In this document: positions 52,633 to 60,995 of the stretch, one piece after another
Layout of the letters: each line of letters opens with the position of its first letter
Numbering within the stretch: position 1 is the first letter of the stretch
NCBI GenBank assembly: GCA_947303855.1
Contig: CAMYZO010000006.1
Span: forward strand, 1 to 61,420
Direction of reading: 5' to 3'
Origin: an uncultured Prevotellaceae bacterium
GTDB lineage: Bacteria > Bacteroidota > Bacteroidia > Bacteroidales > Bacteroidaceae
Length of the DNA stretch: 61,420 nucleotides
Position numbers and translations under genes: made by a program
The notes under the pieces: model-generated
The model's input: the letters and a program-made list of their open reading frames with translations, nothing else
Told to the model about the DNA's origin: nothing
Database searches by the model: none

Positions 52633-53226
52633 TTACTCTGCAGCAGCAGCGGCAGCACGCGATGCGCGGGTAGCCTTCACTGAGCATACAACGACCTCAG
52701 GCGAGGTAGCAATCTTCAAGCCCTCGAACTGCAGGCTGCCCACCTTGATGGCCTTGCCCAGCTGCAGGCTGGTGACGTCGATGTCGAGCTTCTCAGGAAT
52801 GTTCTTATAGGGAGCGGTCACGTCAATCTTACGGATAGAGAGGTTCAGACGGCCACCGTCGCGGACACCCTGGGCGTGACCCGTCAAATTGACAGGAATA
52901 CCAACGGTAATCTCCTTCGTCTCGTTCACCTCGTAGAAGTCGGCGTGCAGCAGAGCCTCCGTTGTGGGGTGGAACTGCAGTTCCTTCATGATAGCCTTGT
53001 GCTCCTTGCCGTCAATGGTCAGGTTGACAACATAGACATGAGGTGTGTAGATAGCCTTACGGAGCTCGGTGAAGGGAGCCTGGAAAGCCAGGGCCTCGGG
53101 CAGACCGTTAGCGTCCTTTGTTTCACCATAGAGATTGCAGGGAACCATTCCCTCCTTGCGCAGAAGCTTGGAAGCCTTCTTGCCAGTAGCGGCACGCTTC
53201 TGACCGCTTACACTGATTTCTTTCAT
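52633..53226 (-). CDS. rplY: 50S ribosomal protein L25/Ctc
   Basis: A 197-residue 5S-rRNA-binding ribosomal protein of the long Ctc form: N-terminal L25 domain (ISVSGQKRAATGKKASKLLRKEG, then HPTTEALLHADFYE about 83-96) and a C-terminal TL5-like domain (NLTGHAQGVRDGGRLNLSIRKI about 112-133). It ends with an Ala-rich tail. First gene of the leftward run rplY-pth-S4 and beyond, with a -7 box about 85 bases upstream and a small palindrome (CACACGGTGTG) in the leader. Confidence 0.95.
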   Translation of the reverse strand: MKEISVSGQKRAATGKKASKLLRKEGMVPCNLYGETKDANGLPEALAFQAPFTELRKAIYTPHVYVVNLTIDGKEHKAIMKELQFHPTTEALLHADFYEVNETKEITVGIPVNLTGHAQGVRDGGRLNLSIRKIDVTAPYKNIPEKLDIDVTSLQLGKAIKVGSLQFEGLKIATSPEVVVCSVKATRASRAAAAAAE

Positions 53227-53309
53227 AACTTTTAAATGTGTTACTCTAAATTAATACTTTTGTTTGTTAATTCACCATCACACGGTGTGCTTTTCTTAGA
53301 AAGCGGCTG

Positions 53310-53317
53310 CAAAGGTA
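53310..53317 (-). promoter_or_regulatory. -7 box of rplY
   Basis: TACCTTTG on the minus strand. The leader to the ATG is about 85 bases and contains the CACACGGTGTG palindrome near 53280-53290. Confidence 0.6.
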
Positions 53318-53323
53318 CGAAGA

Positions 53324-53358
53324 AAAATTGAAAATTGAAAATTGAAGATTGAAAATTT
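53324..53358. repeat. A/T-rich AATTGAA repeat
   Basis: Tandem AAAATTGA-type units between the rplY and nusB promoters; related to the tracts at 19692 and 54377. Confidence 0.6.
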
Positions 53359-53378
53359 ACAAAAAAAGTGCATTTTTC

Positions 53379-53409
53379 TTGCATAATCGGCGAAAAAGAA
53401 GTAATTTTG
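53379..53409 (+). promoter_or_regulatory. Promoter of the nusB unit
   Basis: TTG (53379-53381), 20 bp, TAATTTTG (53402-53409). Confidence 0.7.
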
Positions 53410-53432
53410 CAATCGAAACAAACCATAACGAC

Positions 53433-54371
53433 ATGATTAATCGTGAAATTATACGCACCAAGATAGTGCAGTTAACCTATGCATACTATCAAAACGGCAA
53501 CAAAAACATTGACACGGCAGAAAAGGAACTGACATTCAGCCTATCGAAGGCATACGACCTGTACAACTATCTGCTGGCACTGATGGTGGCCATTGCCCGC
53601 GAGGCCAAGCGGCGTCTGGAGATTACCGAGGTAAAAGCCATGCGCGAGGGTACTGAGAAACCGTCGACACGCTTTGCCTACAACCGCTTTATACTGCAGC
53701 TGGGCGAGAACCGGCAGCTGGCCGACTTCATCAACAGCCAGAAGTGGACATGGGCCGACGAGCCTGAGTTTGTGGGAAGGCTCTTTGAGCAGATAGAGCA
53801 GAGCCAGACCTACAAGGACTACATGACAGCCCCGACCGACGACTATGCCACCGACCGTGAGTTGTGGCGCAAGCTCTACCGCATGTTCATCCAGGAGAAC
53901 ACTGATCTGGATGCCCTGCTGGAGGAGCAGAGCCTCTACTGGAACGACGACAAGGAGGTGGTTGACACCTTCGTGCTGAAAACTATCAAGCGCTTTGAAG
54001 AGCAGAACGGCGTGCGCCAGGAGCTGCTGCCGGAATTTGACAACGAGGAAGACCGCGACTACGCCCGCAAGCTGTTCCGCGCCAGCATCCTCAATGCCAA
54101 CGACTACCAGCACTTCATGAGCGACGCCTCGCACAACTGGGACTTCTCGCGACTGGCTTTTATGGATATTATCATCATGCAGATTGCCATCGCCGAGATG
54201 ATGACCTTCCCCACCATCCCCGTAAGCGTCACCATCAACGAGTTTGTCGACATAGCCAAGCTCTACTCTACTCCGAAGAGCGGCGGCTACATCAACGGCA
54301 TGCTCGACGCCATAGCACGCCACCTTATCCAGACTGGCAAGCTGATGAAGCGCATGGAAGAACGGGAATGA
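53433..54371 (+). CDS. nusB: Transcription antitermination factor NusB
   Basis: A 312-residue NusB of the long Bacteroidota type; the C-terminal RNA-binding NusB core (about 215-295: LFRASILNANDYQHFM, SRLAFMDIIIMQIAIAEMM, VSVTINEFVDIAKLYSTPKSGGYINGML) follows a longer N-terminal extension. NusB with S10 promotes antitermination of rRNA operons. The start at 53433 is downstream of the promoter; the frame extends further upstream but through the promoter. The yajC gene follows 54 bp later. Confidence 0.93.
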   Translation: MINREIIRTKIVQLTYAYYQNGNKNIDTAEKELTFSLSKAYDLYNYLLALMVAIAREAKRRLEITEVKAMREGTEKPSTRFAYNRFILQLGENRQLADFINSQKWTWADEPEFVGRLFEQIEQSQTYKDYMTAPTDDYATDRELWRKLYRMFIQENTDLDALLEEQSLYWNDDKEVVDTFVLKTIKRFEEQNGVRQELLPEFDNEEDRDYARKLFRASILNANDYQHFMSDASHNWDFSRLAFMDIIIMQIAIAEMMTFPTIPVSVTINEFVDIAKLYSTPKSGGYINGMLDAIARHLIQTGKLMKRMEERE

Positions 54372-54376
54372 CTTCT

Positions 54377-54420
54377 AATTGAAAATTGATAATTGATAAT
54401 TGACAATTGAAAACAATTAA
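54377..54420 (+). repeat. A/T-rich AATTGA repeat
   Basis: Four to five AATTGA-type units fill the gap between nusB and yajC. Confidence 0.6.
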
Positions 54421-54425
54421 CTGAT

Positions 54426-54746
54426 ATGACACAGATTATTTTAGCTGCACAGGCAGCACAAGGCGGCAGCGGCATGTCGATGATCCTGATGATGGTAGCC
54501 ATCTTCGCCATCATGTGGTTCTTCATGATCCGCCCGCAGCAGAAGAAACAGAAAGAGATTCAGCAGTTCCAGAACTCGCTTCAGGAAGGCACACAGGTCA
54601 TCACCGGCGGCGGCATCTACGGAACCGTCAAGAGCATCGACCTGGCCAAGAATACCGTCGACGTAAAAATAGCACGCGACGTGGTCATCACCGTCGATAA
54701 GGGTTCCGTGTTCAAGGACATGAGCAACATGCCACTGCAGAAGTAA
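54426..54746 (+). CDS. yajC: Sec translocon accessory protein YajC
   Basis: A 106-residue single-helix inner-membrane protein. The membrane segment lies at about 16-38 (MSMILMMVAIFAIMWFFMIRP) followed by the family motif RPQQKKQKEI and ITGGGIYGTVKSID. Works with SecDF in protein export. Small leader of a unit continuing into the YbbR-like gene (3-bp gap). Confidence 0.95.
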   Translation: MTQIILAAQAAQGGSGMSMILMMVAIFAIMWFFMIRPQQKKQKEIQQFQNSLQEGTQVITGGGIYGTVKSIDLAKNTVDVKIARDVVITVDKGSVFKDMSNMPLQK

Positions 54747-54749
54747 GGC

Positions 54750-55736
54750 ATGATGTCGGGACGCAGGCTCTTTGTCATCGTCAGGAACTTCCTGTTCAGC
54801 AGAGCGAACAGGGAGTTTCTGATTTTTCTCTTTTTCCTGGCACTGTCGGGCATCTTCTGGCTACTGACGACGCTCAACGAGACCGTTGAAAAAGAAATAG
54901 TCGTCCCACTGCATATTTCGGGCGTGCCTGCAGATGTCATGCTGACCAGCGACGAGACCGACACCCTCAAGGTGACCATCCGCGACCGGGGTATCATGCT
55001 GCTACCTTATATATATGGAGAGGACCTGCGCCATATAGCCGTCAACTTCAAAACCTACGACCAGGGCAACGGCACGGGCAACATTGGTAATTCTGAGCTA
55101 ATGAAGATCATACAGCAGCATCTGGCCGGGTCGAGCAAGATTGTGAGCATCAAGCCTGAGAAACTGAAGTTCTACTACAACACCGGCACCCACAAACGGG
55201 TGCCCGTACGGTGGAGAGGACGCGTCATACCTGAGCAGCTCTACTTCCTCAGCCACGTCAGCTACTCGCCCGACAGTGTCACCGTCTATGCCACAGAGGA
55301 ACAACTCGACAGTATACACATGGTGTACACCGAGCCGCTGAACCACGTCGGCTTCCGCGACACTCTGGCCGTCGACTGCCACCTGCGCAAGATGGTAGGT
55401 GTGAAGACCGTCCCCGACCAAGTCAAGGTGACCTTCTATACCGATGTGCTCACCGAGGAGAGCATGAACGGCATTCCCGTGAAATGTATCAACCTTCCTG
55501 AAGGCAAGATATTGCGCACGTTCCCTGCCAAGGTCACGGTAAAATTTGTCACCGGTGTCAACGTCTACCGCACGCTGACACCCAACGACTTCACCGTCAT
55601 TGCCGACTATAATGAGATAAAACGGCAGGAGTCAGAGAAGTGTAACCTTTACCTGCAACAGGTGCCACAGGGCGTCACACGCGCCTCACTGGTGAACAAG
55701 CAGGTGGACTACCTGATAGAGGAGGGCGACGAATGA
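54750..55736 (+). CDS. YbbR-domain membrane-anchored protein
   Basis: A 328-residue protein with one N-terminal membrane helix (about 20-42) and repeated YbbR domains (for example EKEIVVPLHISGVP near 46-59 and VKVTFYTDVLTEESMNGIPVKC near 228-249). In other bacteria YbbR proteins (CdaR) control diadenylate cyclase; the cyclase is not next to it here. The stop overlaps the coaE start. Confidence 0.8.
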   Translation: MMSGRRLFVIVRNFLFSRANREFLIFLFFLALSGIFWLLTTLNETVEKEIVVPLHISGVPADVMLTSDETDTLKVTIRDRGIMLLPYIYGEDLRHIAVNFKTYDQGNGTGNIGNSELMKIIQQHLAGSSKIVSIKPEKLKFYYNTGTHKRVPVRWRGRVIPEQLYFLSHVSYSPDSVTVYATEEQLDSIHMVYTEPLNHVGFRDTLAVDCHLRKMVGVKTVPDQVKVTFYTDVLTEESMNGIPVKCINLPEGKILRTFPAKVTVKFVTGVNVYRTLTPNDFTVIADYNEIKRQESEKCNLYLQQVPQGVTRASLVNKQVDYLIEEGDE

Positions 55737-56284
55737 AAGTGGGACTGGCAGGAGGCATAGGCAGCGGCAAGAGCTATGTGGCACGACGGCTGGCTGCACG
55801 CGGCATCACGGTCTACGACTGCGATGCCGCCGCCAAACGGCTGATGCGCTCGTCGGCAGAACTGCAACAGCAGCTGACAGCACTCATCGGCCCCGACACC
55901 TACCAGGAAGGGCGCCTGAACAAGGCCGCCGTCAGCCGGTTCCTGCTGGCTTCGGAAGAGAACAAGCTGGCCATCAACGCCATCGTCCACCCCGCAGTCT
56001 TTGCCGACTTCCTTGGCAGCGGTCTGGAGTGGATGGAGTCGGCCATCATGTATGAGTCGGGTGCCGACCGCTACGTCGACCGCGTCGTCGTCGTCACTGC
56101 CCCCGAGGAGGTGCGCCTGCAGCGCATCATGGAGCGCGACCACATCACCCGCCAGCAGGCACAGGAGTGGATAGACCGCCAGTGGCCGCAGGAGGAGGTT
56201 CGCCGCCGTGCCGACTTCGAGATTGTGAACGACGGCAAAGCAGATATTGACAAACAACTCAACAACATATTAGAACGATTATGA
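55733..56284 (+). CDS. coaE: Dephospho-CoA kinase
   Basis: Last step of coenzyme A synthesis. The 183-residue protein has a P-loop AGGIGSGKSY (residues 6-15), DCDAAAKRLM (about 29-38), and IVHPAVFADF (about 84-93). It overlaps the YbbR-like gene and the DUF5606 gene by four bases each. Confidence 0.94.
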   Translation: MKVGLAGGIGSGKSYVARRLAARGITVYDCDAAAKRLMRSSAELQQQLTALIGPDTYQEGRLNKAAVSRFLLASEENKLAINAIVHPAVFADFLGSGLEWMESAIMYESGADRYVDRVVVVTAPEEVRLQRIMERDHITRQQAQEWIDRQWPQEEVRRRADFEIVNDGKADIDKQLNNILERL

Positions 56285-56724
56285 AAGAAACCATCTTAGC
56301 TATTGCCGGCAAGCCCGGCCTTTACAAATTAGTTACACGCGGCAAGAACAACCTCATCGTCGAGGCCCTGGACCAGACACACCGCCGCATGCCTGCCTTC
56401 GGCACCGACCGCATCACCTCGCTGGGCGACGTGGCCATGTACACCGAGAGCGACGACGTACCCCTGACCACCATCCTGGAGAGCATGAAGAAGCTGGAAG
56501 ACGGCAAGAAAGCCAGCATCGATGCCAAGAAGGCTTCGCCCGACGAGCTGCACGAGTATTTCACCAAGGTGCTGCCCGAATGGGACCGTGACCGCGTGAA
56601 GAACTCTCACATCCAGAAGCTCATACAGTGGTATAACATCCTCGTCCAGGCCGGCATCACCGACTTTGAGGACGCACAGGAAGAGGCGGCTGAAGCTGAA
56701 GCGCCTGCTGCTGAAGAGAAATAA
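56281..56724 (+). CDS. DUF5606 protein
   Basis: A 147-residue cytoplasmic protein starting MKETILAIAGKPGLYKLV, found in Bacteroidota in the same neighbourhood with coaE and nusB. Its role is unknown. The C-terminal tail is acidic and Ala-rich. It is the last gene of the nusB-yajC-ybbR-coaE run, followed by a strong terminator. Confidence 0.8.
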   Translation: MKETILAIAGKPGLYKLVTRGKNNLIVEALDQTHRRMPAFGTDRITSLGDVAMYTESDDVPLTTILESMKKLEDGKKASIDAKKASPDELHEYFTKVLPEWDRDRVKNSHIQKLIQWYNILVQAGITDFEDAQEEAAEAEAPAAEEK

Positions 56725-56733
56725 GACCAAAGA

Positions 56734-56767
56734 AAAAAGGTTTCGGATGATTGTCCGAAACCTTTTT
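56734..56767. terminator. Bidirectional terminator
   Basis: AAAAAGGTTTCGGA (56734-56747) pairs with TCCGAAACCTTTTT (56754-56767), a perfect 14-bp stem between convergent genes. Confidence 0.9.
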
Positions 56768-56773
56768 CCTTTT

Positions 56774-59767
56774 TTAGAACCGGCCACCGCCACCGAAGCC
56801 ACCGCCGGGACGGCCACCACCGCCGCCGAAGCCGCCACGACCACCGCCACGATTGCCACGGCGCTCACCGTCGGGACCGCCGAAGCCGGGACCCATGCGC
56901 ATGCCCTGACGTGCCTCCTTCGTTCCGAAGAGATTCAGACGATAGATAACGTGGAGCATGGCATAGGAGTTGATGGCATTATACTCGTTATCGGTGCGCG
57001 ACATGGCATTGATAGAACGAGAGATGTTCGACTGTTGCTGCAGGATATCGTAGAACTGCAACGAGACGGTCAGCGTCTTGCCCTGCAGGAACGACTGCGA
57101 GAGCTGGGCATTCCACAACAGTTCGTTGGTATTGAGAGCGGCATCGTTATAGCCGCGGCGCGACGACATGCCAAGGTCGGTATGCAGCTGCATGCCCCAA
57201 GGCAGCTGGATGTTGGTATTGAAACCATAGCCGAATGACCATGTGTCGAGGTCTACCGACGACTGCAGGTGGTTGCGGGCATGGGTGTAGTTGACAGAAC
57301 CGTTCACCTCGAACTCCAGCCAGTCGTTGCGGTAGCTGGCGCCCAGACGCTCACCAATGGTGGTGGTGTTGGTGTAGTTCTTGCTGGTCACCTTGTCCAG
57401 GTAGAGGTAGCCCACGCTGTGATCATAGTTCAGCGACGTGTTGGTGTTCACGTTGAAGTAGCCGGTGGTGTCGATGGCTGTGTTCATGACGAAGCGTCCG
57501 CCAGCATTCCACTGTCCGCTGATATTCTCAGGCCGTGAGATGGTACCGCCGGTGCTTTCGATGTATTCCACGCGGTTGGCCACCTGGTTCGAGGTTGTCG
57601 AGAAGTTCAGGTTGGCAAAGATAAAGCGCTGGTGCTTCTCCCAGAAGTTGTTGTAGCGCCAGTTGAACGACTGGGTGAACGAGGGCTTCAGGTCGGCGTT
57701 ACCCATCGAGATGTTCAGCGGGTTGCTATTGTCGGTGATGGGCAGCAACTGCGACATCGAAGGCTGGCTGGTGCGTCCGCGATACTCGAAGCGCATCTGT
57801 CCGCGGTCGCTGATCTTCCAGCGGAAGTTGGCCGTGGGGCTCCAGTTGACCACTGAGCGGTTAGCCACGGTGTCGGTGGTCAGGTAGCGGTAGGTGAACT
57901 CTGACGACTGCGGGATAATCTGCACGCCGACGTTGAAGTTGTAGGCCTTGCGGATGATACGGAACATGATTTCGCCCGTATGGATATAGTTCTTGTATTC
58001 CGAAAAACGGCTCAGCGACTGGTCGTAGTACTGCTCCAGCGGCTGGTAGCTGGTCAGACGGTTCAGGTAGCTGTCCCATCCGCGATAGTCGTACGACAAA
58101 CCGTCGAAGTTGAACATCGAGCTGCTGTAGGGCGGCATGGAGTAGTCGTAGGTAGAGCGGTCGCTCTTGGTGTAGCGGTACTGGAACTGGTAACTGAACT
58201 GCAGGAATACGGCCTTGGCGATAGGCTCGCTGTAGGTGGCCCGCACGCTGTAGTCCCACGACTTCTGCGGAGTCAGGTTATAGCGGTTGGTCTGATAGTG
58301 GCTCACGGAGTCGCCGGCCAGCCAGGTCATGGCCTGGTACAGGTTGACGGTATTCTCTGACATGGATCGTGAGTCGCCATCGCTGTAGTTGCCGCTGAGG
58401 CGCAGGGTGACGTTGCGTCCGCCGCCGCCCAGCTTACGGTTGATCTGCAGCGAACCGCCAAAGCGCTTGGAGTCGCTATAGGAGAGCGAGCCGTTCAGAC
58501 GGCTGTTGACCACAAGGGCCGAGTCGACGTTGTTGAGCAGCGACAGCGGGTCGTTGCTGTACTTGTAGGGGTCGTCATTGTAGGTGGCTGAGGTGCTGCT
58601 GCTCGTGCCGTCATTAGAGCTGTAGCTCCACGTGGGACGGAAACTGATGGTCCACAGGGTGTCGGGGGTCCACTCCACACGTCCCTGGGCATCCCAGGAA
58701 TTGGAGCGCGAGTAGTTCTGGTTGATGGAATTGGTGAACGAGCTTGTCGAACCTCTGAAGTTCTCGCTCGAACGGCGGCTCCAGGCGTCGCCGTCGTTGT
58801 GGTTCCAGCGTATGGAGCCGTCGGCCTTGACAACGTTTTTCTTCTCGTAGTTGATATTGACACCCACCATCTTCGAAGCCGTCAGTCCCTGCCTGTTACC
58901 ACCGCCGAAACGGCCACCGCCACCGCCGGGAAATCCCATGTCGTTGACGTTGTTGGCACTGCCAAAGGCCATGGCGCGGAAGTCATCCTTCATCACGGCA
59001 CCCATGCCACGCTCAGAGTAGCGGCTCTTGGTACCGGCACCCAGGTCGATATTGGCAAACATGCCTCGGTTCATGCCACGCTTCAGACCGAAGTCGATGA
59101 CCGTCTGCTCCTCGCCGTCGTCAATACCGGTGATACGGCTCAGGTCGCTCTTCTCGTCGTACGACTTGATGCGGTCGACGATGCTCGTCGGCAGGTTCTT
59201 GATGGCGGTCTTCGTGTCGCCGGTCATGAACTCCTTGCCGTCAACGAGCACCTTCTTCACCTGCTTGCCATTGATGGTGATAGTGCCGTCGTCAGAAACC
59301 TCGGCACCGGGGAGTTTCTTCACTAGTTCCTCCACCACAGAGCCTTCGGGCGTGCGGTAGGCACCGGCATTATATATAATGGTGTCGTCCTTAGTGGTCA
59401 CCTTGGCCAGGTTCTTCACCACCTCGACATCCTTCAGCATCTTTGAGTCGGGACTGATGGTGATGGTGCCCATGTCTATGGGCTTGCCACCACTGATGGT
59501 GATGCTCTTACTGAAAGGTTTGAAGCCTACGTAGGTGATACGCACCGTGTAGCCTCCGTCGGCGGGGGCCGTCAGTTGGAACTGACCGTTCATGTTGGTC
59601 ACGGCGTTGGTCACCAGCGACGAGTCGGCCTTCAGCAGGGCGACGGTGGCCTGGATGACGGCCTCACGGGAGTCTTTCTCAATCACTTTTCCGCTGACGG
59701 TGCGCTGTGCCAGCGCTGCGGAGAACATCGTCATTCCGACGACTAACAATAGAAGAATACGTTTCAT
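56774..59767 (-). CDS. Outer-membrane beta-barrel protein with carboxypeptidase-regulatory and plug domains
   Basis: A 997-residue protein from the ATG at 59767 (a frame start at 59779 adds four residues). A signal peptide is followed by a CarboxypepD_reg-like domain (about 22-100; VSGKVIEKDSREAVIQATV), a plug-like region (about 120-210; VEELVKKLPGAEVSDDGTITINGKQVKKVLVDGKEF, read in parts) and a barrel (about 240-940) of the OMP_b-brl_3 type. The tail is Gly/Arg-rich (GNRGGGRGGFGGGG). It resembles TonB-dependent-like outer-membrane proteins without SusD partners; the substrate is unknown. It is a single-gene unit. Confidence 0.85.
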   Translation of the reverse strand: MKRILLLLVVGMTMFSAALAQRTVSGKVIEKDSREAVIQATVALLKADSSLVTNAVTNMNGQFQLTAPADGGYTVRITYVGFKPFSKSITISGGKPIDMGTITISPDSKMLKDVEVVKNLAKVTTKDDTIIYNAGAYRTPEGSVVEELVKKLPGAEVSDDGTITINGKQVKKVLVDGKEFMTGDTKTAIKNLPTSIVDRIKSYDEKSDLSRITGIDDGEEQTVIDFGLKRGMNRGMFANIDLGAGTKSRYSERGMGAVMKDDFRAMAFGSANNVNDMGFPGGGGGRFGGGNRQGLTASKMVGVNINYEKKNVVKADGSIRWNHNDGDAWSRRSSENFRGSTSSFTNSINQNYSRSNSWDAQGRVEWTPDTLWTISFRPTWSYSSNDGTSSSTSATYNDDPYKYSNDPLSLLNNVDSALVVNSRLNGSLSYSDSKRFGGSLQINRKLGGGGRNVTLRLSGNYSDGDSRSMSENTVNLYQAMTWLAGDSVSHYQTNRYNLTPQKSWDYSVRATYSEPIAKAVFLQFSYQFQYRYTKSDRSTYDYSMPPYSSSMFNFDGLSYDYRGWDSYLNRLTSYQPLEQYYDQSLSRFSEYKNYIHTGEIMFRIIRKAYNFNVGVQIIPQSSEFTYRYLTTDTVANRSVVNWSPTANFRWKISDRGQMRFEYRGRTSQPSMSQLLPITDNSNPLNISMGNADLKPSFTQSFNWRYNNFWEKHQRFIFANLNFSTTSNQVANRVEYIESTGGTISRPENISGQWNAGGRFVMNTAIDTTGYFNVNTNTSLNYDHSVGYLYLDKVTSKNYTNTTTIGERLGASYRNDWLEFEVNGSVNYTHARNHLQSSVDLDTWSFGYGFNTNIQLPWGMQLHTDLGMSSRRGYNDAALNTNELLWNAQLSQSFLQGKTLTVSLQFYDILQQQSNISRSINAMSRTDNEYNAINSYAMLHVIYRLNLFGTKEARQGMRMGPGFGGPDGERRGNRGGGRGGFGGGGGRPGGGFGGGGRF

Positions 59768-59846
59768 AAAGTGTAACAATTACAACAATATGACGCTCAT
59801 CAGAAAGAAAAGTTTAATCTGTGGCGCATTTTTCAATTATTTTTTT

Positions 59847-59854
59847 TAATTTTG
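59847..59854 (+). promoter_or_regulatory. -7 box of aroB
   Basis: TAATTTTG ends 9 bases before the ATG at 59864, so the leader is nearly absent. Confidence 0.6.
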
Positions 59855-59863
59855 CCAGCCGAA

Positions 59864-60961
59864 ATGGAAAAGCAAAAGGTAATTATCTCTACAAATCTGG
59901 AATCGTCGATAGCAACAGCCGTTGGCGAGTGTGAACGCGACCGCATCTTTATATTGGTCGACGAGACAACGAAAGAGCTCTGTCTGCCGCTCATTGCCGG
60001 CTTCAACAGCCTATGTGGGGCAGAGGTTATCACCATCGGGGCCACCGACGAGAACAAGACGCTGGAGTCGCTCAGCCACGTGTGGACCTGTCTGCAGCAG
60101 GGGGGAGCCACCCGCCACTCGCTGATGGTGAACCTCGGCGGCGGCATGGTGACTGACCTCGGCGGCTTTGCAGCCTCCACCTTCAAGCGGGGCATGAACT
60201 ATATCAACATCCCGACGACGCTGCTGGCAATGGTCGATGCGTCGGTGGGCGGCAAGACGGGCATCAACTACGGCGGACTGAAAAACGAGATTGGTGTGTT
60301 CAGCACGGCACGCAGCGTCATCCTCGACACCACGTTCCTCAAGACGATGAATCATGAGAACATCTGCGCAGGCTACGCCGAGATGCTGAAGCACGGACTG
60401 ATCAGCCCCCTCCCAGGCAGCCCCCTCCCGGCCTCCCCCTGTAGGGGAGGAGAAACTGCGATGCTCGATGAGCTGCTCTGTTTCGACCTCGACGTCATTG
60501 ACTACCACCAGCTCAGCCGCATGCTGGAAGACTCGGTGAAGGTGAAGGAGCGCATTGTAGAGGAAGACCCCACGGAGCGCGGCATCCGCAAGGCCCTGAA
60601 CCTGGGCCACACCATCGGCCATGCCTTTGAGTCGCTGGCACTGCAGCGCACACCGATACTCCACGGCTATGCCGTTGCCTACGGACTGGTCTGCGAGCTA
60701 TACCTCAGCTGCATCAAGACGGGATTCCCCGTCGAGAAGATGCGCCAGACGGTGCGCTTCATCTTCGAACACTACGGCCGCATGCCCATCAGCTGTGACG
60801 ACTACCCCACCCTGCTGGAACTGATGACCCACGACAAGAAAAACATAGCAGGGCAAATCAACTTTACCCTGCTTGGCGGTGTGGGCGACATCCGTATCAA
60901 CCAGACGGCCACCCGGAAGGAAATAGAGGAGTCGCTCGACTTCTACAGAGAGGGAAGCTAA
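59864..60961 (+). CDS. aroB: 3-Dehydroquinate synthase with an in-frame palindromic insertion
   Basis: Second step of the shikimate pathway; converts DAHP to 3-dehydroquinate using NAD+ and a metal. About 365 residues. Characteristic stretches: NLGGGMVTDLGGFAASTFKRG (about 87-107), IPTTLLAMVDASVGGKTG (about 116-133), AGYAEMLKHGL (about 166-176), RKALNLGHTIGHAFE (about 243-257) and the metal-ligand HGYAVAYGL. Residues about 180-199 (SPLPGSPLPASPCRGGETAM) are an insertion relative to typical AroB, encoded by a CCTCCCC/GGGGAGG palindrome with flanking CCCCCTCCC repeats. It falls between the AEMLKHG helix and the next helix, probably a surface loop, so activity is plausible. The upstream in-frame TTG at 59852 overlaps the promoter and is not the start. 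Confidence 0.94.
   Translation: MEKQKVIISTNLESSIATAVGECERDRIFILVDETTKELCLPLIAGFNSLCGAEVITIGATDENKTLESLSHVWTCLQQGGATRHSLMVNLGGGMVTDLGGFAASTFKRGMNYINIPTTLLAMVDASVGGKTGINYGGLKNEIGVFSTARSVILDTTFLKTMNHENICAGYAEMLKHGLISPLPGSPLPASPCRGGETAMLDELLCFDLDVIDYHQLSRMLEDSVKVKERIVEEDPTERGIRKALNLGHTIGHAFESLALQRTPILHGYAVAYGLVCELYLSCIKTGFPVEKMRQTVRFIFEHYGRMPISCDDYPTLLELMTHDKKNIAGQINFTLLGGVGDIRINQTATRKEIEESLDFYREGS
60405..60450. repeat. Palindromic mini-element in aroB
   Basis: CCTCCCC (60432-60438) and GGGGAGG (60444-60450) with CTGTA between, preceded by direct CCCCCTCCC repeats (from 60408). In frame; related to the copies in the S4 and pth genes. Confidence 0.7.
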
Positions 60962-60975
60962 TGGGCTTCCCTCTC
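60948..60975. terminator. Terminator at the end of aroB
   Basis: GAGAGGGAAGC (60948-60958) pairs with GCTTCCCTCTC (60965-60975); the stem includes the last aroB codons and stop. It also serves the convergent flotillin-like gene. Confidence 0.7.
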
Positions 60976-60995
60976 CCGTTTCAAGCATCCGGCTA

